Of a stretch of 64,000 nucleotides of DNA, positions 27,372-35,609 are shown piece after piece. Each line of letters begins with the position of its first letter. Within the stretch, counting starts at the first letter, position 1. Position numbers and translations under genes: made by a program. The notes beneath the pieces are model-generated. The model was not told where the DNA came from. It saw only the letters and a program-made list of their open reading frames with translations, and ran no database searches. This stretch comes from Sulfopaludibacter sp035606355 (GTDB lineage: Bacteria > Acidobacteriota > Terriglobia > Bryobacterales > Bryobacteraceae): positions 1 through 64,000 of the forward strand of contig DATNFO010000034.1 in the NCBI GenBank assembly GCA_035606355.1. Reading direction: 5' to 3'.

Positions 27372-27665
27372 TTACCGCCAGTAGCCGCGATGGAACCGCC
27401 ACTGCCGGCCTTCGTGACGCCACTCCGGCCGAACCCAGGTCGCGTGACCGCGCGGCGGGCGCGCCCACCGGCCGTCTACCCACGCCCAATTTCGCCCCGA
27501 GTAATTCCAATATCCGTCGGTCCACACATATCCGGGACCCGGAGCATAACCGATCGCTCCGTAGCGCGGCGGTGGAGGGCCATAGCCAACCGCATATCCA
27601 CCCGCGCAGCCGGTGAGCAGCGTCCCCGCTGCGAGAACGGCCGCTGCCCAAAAATTGCGTTTCAT
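27372..27665 (-). CDS. WXXGXW-repeat lipoprotein
   Basis: A 97-residue exported lipoprotein. The signal peptide ends in the lipobox LTGC with Cys20 as the lipidation site. The mature part is rich in Gly, Tyr and Trp, with repeats of the YVWTDGYW, WAWVDGRW and WRFHRGYW type, matching the YXWGXW/BcpO-related family. These proteins are usually outer-membrane or periplasmic and of unknown function. The ATG at 27665 has a GGAGG site. It converges with the degenerate GGDEF gene, 4 bases apart. Confidence 0.88.
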   Translation of the reverse strand: MKRNFWAAAVLAAGTLLTGCAGGYAVGYGPPPPRYGAIGYAPGPGYVWTDGYWNYSGRNWAWVDGRWARPPRGHATWVRPEWRHEGRQWRFHRGYWR

Positions 27666-27733
27666 TGATGCCTCCTAAATATGCAAACGCACGCCAGTAG
27701 CCAACCGTTGCGCCGCCTGAAGGAGGGTTAATG

Positions 27734-28399
27734 TTAGGAGTGATTAATCCGGCGAACCGCCGGACGGTCGAGTTCCTTGCGGATCATCTTGGAAAGGCTG
27801 GCGGGATTGAAGGGCTTCGGAAGAAAAGCGTTGGCGCGATCCTTCAACTCATCGCTGGGGTACCCGGACATGTAGACGATGCGCAACTCCGGATTGCGGT
27901 TGAGCAGTTCCTCGGCGAGTTGCGGACCGTTCATACCGGGCATGATGACGTCGGTGAGCAGCAGGTCGATAGCGCCGTCGCACTGATCGTAAATGCCGAG
28001 CGCCTCGACACCGCCGCGCGCTTCCAGGACGCGGTAGCCCCAGCTTTCCAGAAGAATCCGCGTGATCTGAGCGGTGGCCGGCTGATCTTCCACTACGAGA
28101 ATGGTTTGGCTGCTGCGGGATTTCGGCGCCAGTTTGGCGACGATGGATCTCAGTTCGTCAAATATCGGACATTCCGGGTCGGCCCGATAGGCGTTGGGGC
28201 CGTCCTCGTCCTGTTTTTCACGGATCATGCCGCCTTCGCGCAGCATGACGATGTGCTGGCGCAAGCTGGCGGGCTGTACTCCGGCGCGTCCGGCGAGCTC
28301 CGGCACGGTCCACCATCTATCGGGCTCGCTGAAAATTGCGCTCAGAACCACCCGGCGCGGTCCGGGGAAAAGAGCTTCGAGTGCGTTCGAGTCCGTCAC
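27734..28399 (-). CDS. Winged-helix plus receiver regulator (reversed domain order)
   Basis: A 221-residue protein from the GTG at 28399; longer frames up to 28510 add a piece without domain character. The first about 85 residues are an ArsR/MarR-like winged helix (RRVVLSAIFSEPDRWWTVPELAGRAG, then VQPASLRQHIVMLREGGMI). The C-terminal about 120 residues are a full receiver: TILVVEDQPATAQ, phospho-acceptor in LLLTDVIMPGMNGP, YMSGYP and FLPKPFNP. DNA-binding regulators usually carry the receiver first. It is likely a phosphorylation-controlled repressor or activator, perhaps of the divergent molybdoenzyme operon starting 145 bases away, which is inference. Confidence 0.85.
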   Translation of the reverse strand: MTDSNALEALFPGPRRVVLSAIFSEPDRWWTVPELAGRAGVQPASLRQHIVMLREGGMIREKQDEDGPNAYRADPECPIFDELRSIVAKLAPKSRSSQTILVVEDQPATAQITRILLESWGYRVLEARGGVEALGIYDQCDGAIDLLLTDVIMPGMNGPQLAEELLNRNPELRIVYMSGYPSDELKDRANAFLPKPFNPASLSKMIRKELDRPAVRRINHS

Positions 28400-28543
28400 C
28401 TGACCTGAGGATACCGGAAAGGCGGGTTGTAACAAAAGTGCAAAAACGCCCGTTGCGCAGTATTCCTGTGTATGCAGGTGCGCCATGAAAGCCGCTGCGA
28501 AGCCGCACAACAGCCGCAGGGTCTATGAGCTACTATTTAGCGC

Positions 28544-28729
28544 ATGCAATCCATCGGCTTCCTGTTCCTCCTGGTCATCTACGGCGCCATGCTCGCGGGC
28601 GCAGTGGTATTCCTCGTGGCGGTTGTGCGGATGAGCCGCTCGCTGGCAGAGATGAGCCGTAGTTTTGCGGAGATCGCCGCGAGCATGCGGAACGGGACGC
28701 TCCGGCCAGACGCCGTTGCGAGACAATAA
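28544..28729 (+). CDS. Small single-pass membrane protein
   Basis: A 61-residue protein. One strong membrane helix (FLFLLVIYGAMLAGAVVFLVAVV, about residues 6-28) is followed by an amphipathic segment with a repeated pattern (MSRSLAEMSRSFAEIAASM). It ends 4 bases before the ATG of the 2Fe-2S subunit gene, so it is the likely first gene of that operon and could anchor or assist the molybdoenzyme. No clear ribosome site is visible, so the call is moderate. Confidence 0.6.
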   Translation: MQSIGFLFLLVIYGAMLAGAVVFLVAVVRMSRSLAEMSRSFAEIAASMRNGTLRPDAVARQ

Positions 28730-28733
28730 ATGA

Positions 28734-29207
28734 ATGGCTCGCATTACCCATCTCGATGTCAACGGGAAGCGGCGTCCTATTGACGCGGACCCGGAGCGGA
28801 CGCTGCTGAGCGTGCTGCGTGACGACCTCGATCTGACCGGCACGAAGTACGGCTGCGGCGAAGGCCAGTGCGCCGCCTGCACCGTACTGGTCGAAGGACA
28901 GCCTACGAAGAGCTGCCTCACGAAAGTCGGCGCGGTCGCGGAGAAGAAGATCGTTACCATCGAAGGGCTGGCGCCCGAAGGCAAGCTGCACCCCGTGCAG
29001 GAGGCGTTCCTGGAGGCCGATGCGCTGCAGTGCGGCTGGTGCACGCCGGGCATGATTTTGGGCGCGGTCGGGCTGCTCAAGCGCTCGCCCCATCCTACCG
29101 ACGCGGAAATTGTGAGCGGCATGAATGGCCACATCTGCCGCTGCGGCACATACCCCCGGATCGTCAAGGCGATTCACACGGCGGCCGGGAAAGGAGCCAA
29201 AGCATGA
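28734..29207 (+). CDS. 2Fe-2S subunit of isoquinoline 1-oxidoreductase-like molybdoenzyme
   Basis: A 157-residue electron-transfer subunit of the xanthine oxidase family. The plant-type 2Fe-2S cluster has Cys at 41, 46, 49 and 61 (KYGCGEGQCAACTVLV...SC). The second cluster has Cys at 100, 103, 135 and 137 (LQCGWCTPGM and GHICRCGTY). It is length-typical. It overlaps the next gene by ATGA. It passes electrons from the molybdenum subunit to an external acceptor; no FAD subunit is encoded nearby, so a cytochrome is the likely acceptor. Confidence 0.95.
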   Translation: MARITHLDVNGKRRPIDADPERTLLSVLRDDLDLTGTKYGCGEGQCAACTVLVEGQPTKSCLTKVGAVAEKKIVTIEGLAPEGKLHPVQEAFLEADALQCGWCTPGMILGAVGLLKRSPHPTDAEIVSGMNGHICRCGTYPRIVKAIHTAAGKGAKA

Positions 29208-31252
29208 TCACGCGGCGCGATTTCTTCGCTGTCATCGGCGGCGGCATAGTGATTTGGATTGCGAGCGATGCCGACGCTCAGGAGTCGGGGGGCGGCGGCC
29301 GGCGCGGCATGACGCAGCGCATGCCCCAGCAGGTGAGCGCGTGGCTTCACGTGGATGAAGACGGCCTGGTGACGGTGTACACCGGCAAAGTGGAAGTGGG
29401 ACAGAATTCGCGAACGTCGCTTACGCAGGCAGCGGCCGAAGAGTTGCATCTGGCGCCCGCGAACATCCGGATGGTGATGGGCGACACCGCGGTCACACCC
29501 TTCGACATGGGCACTTTCGGCAGCATGACGACGCCGCAGATGTGGCCGCAGATCCGCCGTGCGGCTGCCGCGGCGCGGGAAATGCTGATCGACCTTGCAT
29601 CGCAAAAGTGGAGCGTGGAGCGCGGCGGAATTCACATCGTCGACGGGAAGGTGGTCGCCGGCAGCCGGAGTGCGACCTTTGCGGAACTGACGAAAGGGCA
29701 GCAACTGAGCGGGACAATTCCGTCTTCGCCGTCGCTCACGCCGGCGACGGAGTGGAAGGTGGCCGGGACGAGCGTGGCGAAGGTGGATGGAGCTGCTATG
29801 GTCACCGGCGCGCACAAGTACGCGTATGACGTGAAGCGGCCCGGAATGCTGTACGGCAAGGTGCTGTATCCGCCGGAGTATGGAGCGAAGCTGGTGTCGC
29901 TGGATTCATCCGCGGCCGAAGCCATGCCGGGCGTGAAAGTGGTGCGCGACACGTTTAAGGCGAATCGTGGACTGGCAGGCCAGGAACTCGTGGGCGTGGT
30001 GGCGCGGGATCCGCTCACGGCCGAGAAAGCGCTCGCCGCGCTGAAGGCGCAGTGGAGTCCGGTGACGGGAACGCCGGATAGCAAGACCGTGTATCAGCAT
30101 TATAAGGAGACGGCGCGGGGCGGAGCGGCAACGAATCCGAACCTTGTGCCATATCAAGTCGCCTACATCGCGCACGTGCCGCTGGAACCGCGCGCGGCCG
30201 TTGCCGAGTTCGACGCGAGCGGCAAGCTGACCGTGTGGACCGGAACGCAGCGGCCGTTCGGCGTTCGCAGCGAGCTGGCGGAGGATCTCGGACTGAGCGA
30301 GGAGCAGGTGCACGTGCTCATGCCCGATACCGGATCGGGATACGGCGGCAAGCACAATGGTGACGCCGCTCTCGAAGCCGCCCGGTTGGCGCGCGCCGCC
30401 GGTAAGCCGGTGAAGCGCAACTGGAGCCGTGAAGATGAGATGACGTGGGCGTATTTCCGTCCCGGCGGGCTCATCGAAGTGCATGGCGCGGTGAATCCGG
30501 ACGGCACTCTCGCAAGCTGGGAGTTTCACAACTATAATTCGGGACCTTCGGGTCTGCAGACGCCGTATGAGGCGGCGCAGAAGACGGAGCAGGTACACAA
30601 TGCCGATAGCCCGCTGCGGCAGGGCTCGTATCGCGGCTTAGCTGGAACGGCGAATCACTTCGTGCGCGAGTGCTATATGGATGAGCTGGCGCACTCGGCG
30701 AAACTGGACCCGTTGGAGTTCCGTCTGAAGAATTTAAAAAACGATCGTTTGCGGCAGGTGCTGCAGGCGGCCGTCGATAAGTTCGGCTGGCAAGCCAAAA
30801 AGAAGACGGCCGGACACGGGTTCGGGCTAGCGTGCGGGCTCGAGAAGGGCGGCTATGTCGCCGCATGCGCGGAGGTCGCCGTAACGAACGGGGCGGTCAA
30901 GGTGGTTCGGGTAGCGCAAGCGTTCGAATGCGGAGCGATCGTCAACCCCGAGCACCTCAGCAATCAGGTGGAGGGCGCGATCGCGATGGGCATTGGCGGC
31001 GCACTTTTCGAGGCAATCCAGTTCGCCGATGCAAAGCTGCAGACGAACCGGTTGTCGAAGTATCGGGTGCCGCGGTTTGCGGATATACCGGTGATTCAGA
31101 CGGTGCTGGTGGACCGGAAAGACATCCCGTCCGCGGGCGCGGGCGAGACGCCGATTATGGCGATTGCGCCGGCTATCGGCAACGCGATTTTCGATGCCAC
31201 GGGCCGGCGGATCCGGTCGCTGCCGATGGCGGCGAACGGGGTGTCGGTTTAG
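29204..31252 (+). CDS. Molybdopterin subunit of isoquinoline 1-oxidoreductase-like enzyme
   Basis: A 682-residue protein of the aldehyde oxidase/xanthine dehydrogenase large-subunit family. The N terminus ITRRDFFAVIGGGIVIWIA is a twin-arginine signal, so the folded enzyme is exported to the periplasm with its 2Fe-2S partner. Molybdopterin motifs: TGKVEVGQNSRTS, MGTFGSMTTPQ, TGSGYGGKHNGDAALEAA, VRVAQAFECGAIVNPE, and SAGAGETPIMA near the C terminus, which carries the essential Glu base. AAGGAGCC lies before the ATG at 29204. The substrate is unknown; N-heterocyclic or aromatic aldehyde hydroxylation is typical for the family. Confidence 0.94.
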   Translation: MITRRDFFAVIGGGIVIWIASDADAQESGGGGRRGMTQRMPQQVSAWLHVDEDGLVTVYTGKVEVGQNSRTSLTQAAAEELHLAPANIRMVMGDTAVTPFDMGTFGSMTTPQMWPQIRRAAAAAREMLIDLASQKWSVERGGIHIVDGKVVAGSRSATFAELTKGQQLSGTIPSSPSLTPATEWKVAGTSVAKVDGAAMVTGAHKYAYDVKRPGMLYGKVLYPPEYGAKLVSLDSSAAEAMPGVKVVRDTFKANRGLAGQELVGVVARDPLTAEKALAALKAQWSPVTGTPDSKTVYQHYKETARGGAATNPNLVPYQVAYIAHVPLEPRAAVAEFDASGKLTVWTGTQRPFGVRSELAEDLGLSEEQVHVLMPDTGSGYGGKHNGDAALEAARLARAAGKPVKRNWSREDEMTWAYFRPGGLIEVHGAVNPDGTLASWEFHNYNSGPSGLQTPYEAAQKTEQVHNADSPLRQGSYRGLAGTANHFVRECYMDELAHSAKLDPLEFRLKNLKNDRLRQVLQAAVDKFGWQAKKKTAGHGFGLACGLEKGGYVAACAEVAVTNGAVKVVRVAQAFECGAIVNPEHLSNQVEGAIAMGIGGALFEAIQFADAKLQTNRLSKYRVPRFADIPVIQTVLVDRKDIPSAGAGETPIMAIAPAIGNAIFDATGRRIRSLPMAANGVSV

Positions 31253-31256
31253 GTTT

Positions 31257-31542
31257 GACGGAATCCTTGGCGCGGGTGCACGCAGTCGCGCGTTGCGCGA
31301 CCCGCGACAGGAAGGATTCCTGTCGGCACGTGGGCCGAGCTCGATTCGGTTTAGGATTCGAGGGGACGGAATCTTTGGCGGAGGTGCGGCAGTCGCGCTT
31401 CGCGCGACCCGACAGGAAAGATTCCTGTCGGCACGTCGGCTGAGCTCGATTCGGTCTAGGATTCACGAGCGGACAGAAGCTTTGGCGCGGGTGCACGCAG
31501 TCGCGCGTTGCGCGACCCGACAGGAAAGATTCCTGTCGGCAC
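31257..31542. repeat. Three tandem 107-108 bp repeats with two hairpins each
   Basis: Units start at 31257, 31365 and 31472 (period 108 then 107 bases; the last is cut short at 31542). Each has a GTCGCGC...GCGCGAC hairpin followed by a palindrome around GACAGGAAAGATTCCTGTC. The units are well conserved in both hairpins and less so between them. They fill the whole space between the molybdoenzyme and holB stop codons (convergent genes), so they could end transcription from both sides. They look like REP-type or palindromic intergenic elements. Confidence 0.85.
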
Positions 31543-32562
31543 CTATTGGAGTTCTACTATCAGAGCGTCGAGCGCGATGGTCTTCTGAATGTTGCGGCGG
31601 ACCAGATACGCGATTTCGTCCACTTTTGTGACGGCCTTGCGCAGCCACGCGAAGGGAACACGGCCGGCCACGGCTTCCAGATCGCGGCGGATATCCGGAT
31701 TGCGAATTTCCGTTTTTCCTTCGTGGAGCAGCAACAGGTCGCGTAAGAGCTCATAGAGCACCTTCAGGTACAGATCGAGCTTTTCGCTCTTGCTGCGGGC
31801 GATGGTCTCCGAGACGGGCACCCATTTGGCGAAAGGATCTATTCCCGCGGCCACGCGCAGCAGAATCAGCATGGCGTTGCGGCGCTTGTCATAAGCCTCC
31901 AGATCCAGCGAGACCGCGGTTCCGGGGCTTCCTGCCGCCAGCGCGATGCGGCGTTCGGGATGGTCGAGTCCGCGCGCTTTGACGAAGCGCTCCATTTCTT
32001 CGCGAGAGAGCGGCGCGAAGTAGAACGGCACGGCGCGCGAGCGGATGGTCGGCAGCAGATCGTATCCGTTGGTCGCCGTCATGATGAGCACCAGATGCGG
32101 CGGCGGTTCTTCGAGCGTTTTGAGCAGCGAGTTGGCGGCCTGATCGTTGGCGCGATCCACACGGTCGATCAGGAAAACGCGCCGGCTGCCTTTGTGCGGC
32201 ATGAACTGGGCGCGATCCTTCAACAGCCGCGCCTGCTGAATGGAGATCTGGCGCAGCGGACCATCGGGCGGGAATGTCACGAAGTCCGGATGGGTCGCGA
32301 ACTGGAGCGGGTCGTCATTGCGCTTTTCGGATGCGAGTTTCTCGCGGTCGGCGAGCGTCTCCAGGTTGTCGGGCAGAGACAAATCGTCACGCTCGATCAG
32401 CTCGGGGTGGCCGAGAATGCGCGCACCCAAACGCCGCGCCAGCGTGGCCTTGCCGACGCCCTCGGGTCCGGAGAAGAGCAGCGTTTGCGAAAGGCGATCC
32501 TGCGCGAGCATCTGGTCGAGCGCGGCGGTGACGGCGGAATTGCCCCAGAAGTTTTCAAACAT
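31543..32562 (-). CDS. holB: DNA polymerase III subunit delta'
   Basis: A clamp-loader subunit of 339 residues. The Walker A is GPEGVGKAT (about 32-40), followed by LIDRVDRANDQAANSLLKTLEEPP (sensor and Walker B region) and TIRSRAVPFYFAPL, standard for delta'. The four Cys of the zinc module present in many delta' proteins are absent; a Glu/Asp-rich insert sits in that place. The C-terminal helical collar is present. It loads the sliding clamp with DnaX and HolA. The gene overlaps the tmk end by 8 bases, the common tmk-holB pairing. Confidence 0.93.
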   Translation of the reverse strand: MFENFWGNSAVTAALDQMLAQDRLSQTLLFSGPEGVGKATLARRLGARILGHPELIERDDLSLPDNLETLADREKLASEKRNDDPLQFATHPDFVTFPPDGPLRQISIQQARLLKDRAQFMPHKGSRRVFLIDRVDRANDQAANSLLKTLEEPPPHLVLIMTATNGYDLLPTIRSRAVPFYFAPLSREEMERFVKARGLDHPERRIALAAGSPGTAVSLDLEAYDKRRNAMLILLRVAAGIDPFAKWVPVSETIARSKSEKLDLYLKVLYELLRDLLLLHEGKTEIRNPDIRRDLEAVAGRVPFAWLRKAVTKVDEIAYLVRRNIQKTIALDALIVELQ

Positions 32563-33187
32563 GGGCGCTCACAATCTTCCAAATGTCGCGCTCGATCGTG
32601 TCGATGCCGGCGCTGCCGTCGACGACTTTGACGCGCTCCGGCTCCCTCTCTGCGAGCGCGTGGTAGGCATGGTAGACGCGCTTGTGGAACTCGAGCGATT
32701 GATCGTCCATGCGGGTTTCGGGGTGGGGTTGGGCGATGTTGCGGGCACGGGCGCGGGCGAGCGAAGCTTCGGCATCCACGTCAACCAGAATCGTGAGATC
32801 CGGTTTGAGGCCGCGGCACGCGATGCGGTCCAAGGCCTGGATGGTTTGGACGCCGAGATTGCGGCCGCAGCCCTGATAGACGAGTGACGAATCGGTGAAC
32901 CGGTCGGCGAGCACGATCTCGCCGCGGTGGAGCGCGGGCAAGATCCACTCATCCACGTTTTGCGCGCGCGAGGCGAAGTAGAGCAGCACCTCCGTCGTAG
33001 GGCTGAGCTCCTGATGGGCTGCGTCCAGCAGAATGCGCCGGATCTGCATGGCGATGGGCGGACCGCCCGGTTCGTAGGTTTCAAGAACGCTGCGGCCGAG
33101 CGCGCGCAGCCGGGCGGCGAGACGGTGCATCTGCGTAGTCTTGCCGGAGCCGTCCATGCCTTCGAAGGTGATAAAGAGACCGGGCAT
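32555..33187 (-). CDS. tmk: Thymidylate kinase
   Basis: A 210-residue kinase that phosphorylates dTMP to dTDP. The P-loop is FEGMDGSGKTTQ (8-19). DRFTDSSLVYQGCGR carries the DR(Y/F) motif that binds the nucleotide, and LDRIACRGLKPDLTILVDVD follows. Length is normal. It is transcribed with holB and divergent from the cytochrome gene, with a 60-base shared promoter region. Confidence 0.96.
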   Translation of the reverse strand: MPGLFITFEGMDGSGKTTQMHRLAARLRALGRSVLETYEPGGPPIAMQIRRILLDAAHQELSPTTEVLLYFASRAQNVDEWILPALHRGEIVLADRFTDSSLVYQGCGRNLGVQTIQALDRIACRGLKPDLTILVDVDAEASLARARARNIAQPHPETRMDDQSLEFHKRVYHAYHALAEREPERVKVVDGSAGIDTIERDIWKIVSAHV

Positions 33188-33247
33188 TTCGTGGAACGTT
33201 TATTGTAGCGGGCAGCGGTGTACAATTCGGAAGATCTGGAGGGCTTT

Positions 33248-34321
33248 GTGAAGCTAGCGAGTTTGTTGGCGATTTTCGCGGCTGTGGCGATGGCGCAGGC
33301 CGGCGATGTGAAGACGGCGGGGCAGACCTATAAGAATGTTACGGAGCTGAAGGACATTCCTGCCGACCAGTTACTGCCTTCGATGCAATTCATCTCGGCC
33401 GCGCTGGGTGTAGATTGCAACGGCTGCCATGTTCAGAACGACATGTCGTCGGACGAGAAGGGCGCAAAGAAAACCGCGCGGCAGATGATCGCGATGACGT
33501 TCGCGATCAACAAGAGCCATTTCAATGGCCGCATGCAAGTGACGTGCATGACGTGTCATCGCGGGTCAGAGCGGCCCGTATCGGTTCCCACGGTGATGGA
33601 GACTGACGCGCCGCCGCGCTCGGCGATGGCGGCTCCGCCGGCGGGCGGCCGCGGAGGTCAGGGCGGCGCTCCGCAGGTGACGGCGGACCAGATTCTGGAG
33701 AAGTACATCGCGGCGGTCGGCGGCGCCGATGCCATGCGCAAGATCACGAGCCGGGACATGAAGGGGAAGATCACGGCCGCCGGCATGGATAGCGCGATCG
33801 AGGTCATCACCAAGGCTCCCAACAAGCGGCTTTCCATCAGTAATGGCCAAAGCTACACCGCTTTCGACGGCACGAGCGGATGGCTCGGCAACACCGGAAG
33901 GCCGGCACGCGAGATGACCGCATCGGAATCGGCCGCGGCCGCGATCGACGCCGAGTTCAATCTGCCGCTGCAGATTAAAGAGATGTATCCGCAGTTGCGT
34001 CGCGGGCGGCCGGCTACGATCAACGGCGTAGAGTGCGACGTGCTGACCGCACAGGGCCAGGGAAAGCCGGCGCTGCAACTCTACTTCGATAAGAACAGCG
34101 GACTGCTGGTGCGGAGTGTGCGCCTCGCCGATACGCCGATGGGTCGCATGCCGACGCAGATCGATTATGCCGACTACAAGGAGCTCTCCGGGGTCAAGAT
34201 CCCGCTGCGCTGGACCCTGGCGCGGCCGAACGGGCGGTTCACCATCCAAATCAACGACGTAAAGATCAATCCGCCGGTGGACGATTCGCGGTTTGCGAAG
34301 CCGGCAGGCGATGTGAAGTAG
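33248..34321 (+). CDS. Exported diheme cytochrome c with C-terminal beta domain
   Basis: A 357-residue periplasmic protein from the GTG at 33248 (GGAGGG site). Signal peptide VKLASLLAIFAAVAMAQA. Two heme motifs, CNGCH (57-61) and CMTCH (100-104), lie in a short N-terminal domain resembling the cytochrome subunit of photosynthetic reaction centres (PsbC-like family PF02276), which is widespread in non-phototrophic Acidobacteria. After a Gly/Pro linker, residues about 145-350 form a beta-rich domain (DQILEKYIAAVGGADAMRKI) like outer-membrane lipoprotein-sorting proteins. It may accept electrons from a periplasmic dehydrogenase, possibly the molybdoenzyme nearby, which is inference. Confidence 0.87.
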   Translation: MKLASLLAIFAAVAMAQAGDVKTAGQTYKNVTELKDIPADQLLPSMQFISAALGVDCNGCHVQNDMSSDEKGAKKTARQMIAMTFAINKSHFNGRMQVTCMTCHRGSERPVSVPTVMETDAPPRSAMAAPPAGGRGGQGGAPQVTADQILEKYIAAVGGADAMRKITSRDMKGKITAAGMDSAIEVITKAPNKRLSISNGQSYTAFDGTSGWLGNTGRPAREMTASESAAAAIDAEFNLPLQIKEMYPQLRRGRPATINGVECDVLTAQGQGKPALQLYFDKNSGLLVRSVRLADTPMGRMPTQIDYADYKELSGVKIPLRWTLARPNGRFTIQINDVKINPPVDDSRFAKPAGDVK

Positions 34322-34369
34322 CGCGGCGCTGGGGCATTTCACCCAGCCGGCGCCGTCAAATAGCACCAA

Positions 34370-34410
34370 AAAGGTCCGATTAGCTGGTTACGTTGGCGCG
34401 CCGGACCTTT
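34370..34410 (+). other. Inverted repeat upstream of the radical SAM gene
   Basis: AAAGGTCCG (34370-34378) and CGGACCTTT (34402-34410) form a perfect 9-base stem with a 23-base loop, 68 bases before the radical SAM start. It could be an attenuator, the terminator of the cytochrome gene, or an operator. Confidence 0.45.
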
Positions 34411-34477
34411 AGTTTCAATGCGAAGCGGCTTGGTGATCGGAGTGCATGGTCCGTTACTCCGGATTGGAGAACCGATT

Positions 34478-35545
34478 ATGAACTTCGACCAAGCCCCGAT
34501 GCTGGTGATCTGGGAAGCGACTCAGGCCTGCGACTTGGCGTGTGTGCATTGCCGCGCGTCGGCGCAGAGCGAGCGGCATCCGCGCGAATTGACGACGGAG
34601 CAGGGCTACCGCCTGCTTGACGAGATCCGTTCTTTCGGCGAGCCTTTGATGGTATTTACGGGCGGCGATCCGCTCAAACGGCCGGATCTGTTCGACCTGA
34701 TCCGCTATTCCGTGAAGATCGGCCTGCGGACGAATGTGACGCCGAGCGCGACTCCGCTGCTGACGCCCCAAGCCATCGACGCTTTCAAGGAAGCCGGCGT
34801 GGCGCGCATGGCGATCAGCCTCGACGGCCCGGACGCGGCATCGCACGACGATTTCCGCGGCATCCCGGGCACCTTCGACACGGCGATGGCGGCGCTGTTG
34901 CATGCTCGCGACATCGGACTCGACACGCAGCTTCAGACCACAGTGACCAAGCGTAATATGGCCCGGCTGGCGGAGATGGCTGAAATCGCGAAGGAGGTCC
35001 GCACCAGGATGTGGAGCCTCTTCTTTCTCATCGTCACCGGGCGGGCGCTGGAGAATGACGATCTGGAAGCGGCCGAATACGAGCAGGTATTCGGGTTCAT
35101 GTACGAACTTTCCAAGACGGCTCCGTTCGGCATTAAGACCACGGAGGCGATGCACTATCGCCGGTATGTGGCCCAGCGGATTAAGGCCGAGCATGGCCTC
35201 ACCCAGAATGAAAGCGCGAAAGGCGTGGCCTGGCACACGGCAGGCGTGAGCGACGGCAAGGGCTTCGTGTTCGTTTCGCACCGCGGCGAGATTTACCCGA
35301 GCGGCTTCCTGCCGGTTTCCGGCGGCAACGTGCTGCAGGACAGCCTGACGGACGTCTATCGAAATTCCAGCCTGTTCAAGACGCTGCGCGACACCACGCA
35401 GAGGGAAGGAAAGTGCGGCATCTGCGAATTTCAGAAGGTCTGCGGCGGGTCGCGCTCGCGAGCGTTCGCGTTCACGGGCGATTACCTGGCGAGCGACCCT
35501 CGCTGCGTGTATCAGCCCCACTCGGCGGATGCCATGGCCGGGTAA
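34478..35545 (+). CDS. Radical SAM/SPASM protein (TIGR04053-like)
   Basis: A 355-residue enzyme. The SAM-cleaving 4Fe-4S cluster is set by CDLACVHC (Cys18, 22, 25) after IWEATQA. GGDPLKRPDLFDL is the GGE-like SAM motif and MAISLDGPDA the following strand. The C-terminal SPASM-like region has CGICEFQKVCGGSRSRAFAF and a final Cys in DPRCVYQP for auxiliary clusters. It is close to heme-biosynthesis-type (NirJ/AhbD) and peptide-modifying enzymes. No small precursor peptide was found within 1 kb, so the substrate is unknown. The ATG at 34478 has a GGAG site; a longer in-frame start lacks one. Confidence 0.9.
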   Translation: MNFDQAPMLVIWEATQACDLACVHCRASAQSERHPRELTTEQGYRLLDEIRSFGEPLMVFTGGDPLKRPDLFDLIRYSVKIGLRTNVTPSATPLLTPQAIDAFKEAGVARMAISLDGPDAASHDDFRGIPGTFDTAMAALLHARDIGLDTQLQTTVTKRNMARLAEMAEIAKEVRTRMWSLFFLIVTGRALENDDLEAAEYEQVFGFMYELSKTAPFGIKTTEAMHYRRYVAQRIKAEHGLTQNESAKGVAWHTAGVSDGKGFVFVSHRGEIYPSGFLPVSGGNVLQDSLTDVYRNSSLFKTLRDTTQREGKCGICEFQKVCGGSRSRAFAFTGDYLASDPRCVYQPHSADAMAG

Positions 35546-35609
35546 AGCGGCGGGCGCAACTTGCGGGCGCACGGCGGGTTCAGCAGCGTATTAAGATAAC
35601 GAGTTACCC

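Noticed and set aside
31257..31542. CRISPR array
   Set aside because: Only three units, a period of about 108 bases, and similar sequence throughout, with no unique spacers between short repeats; no cas genes are in the window.
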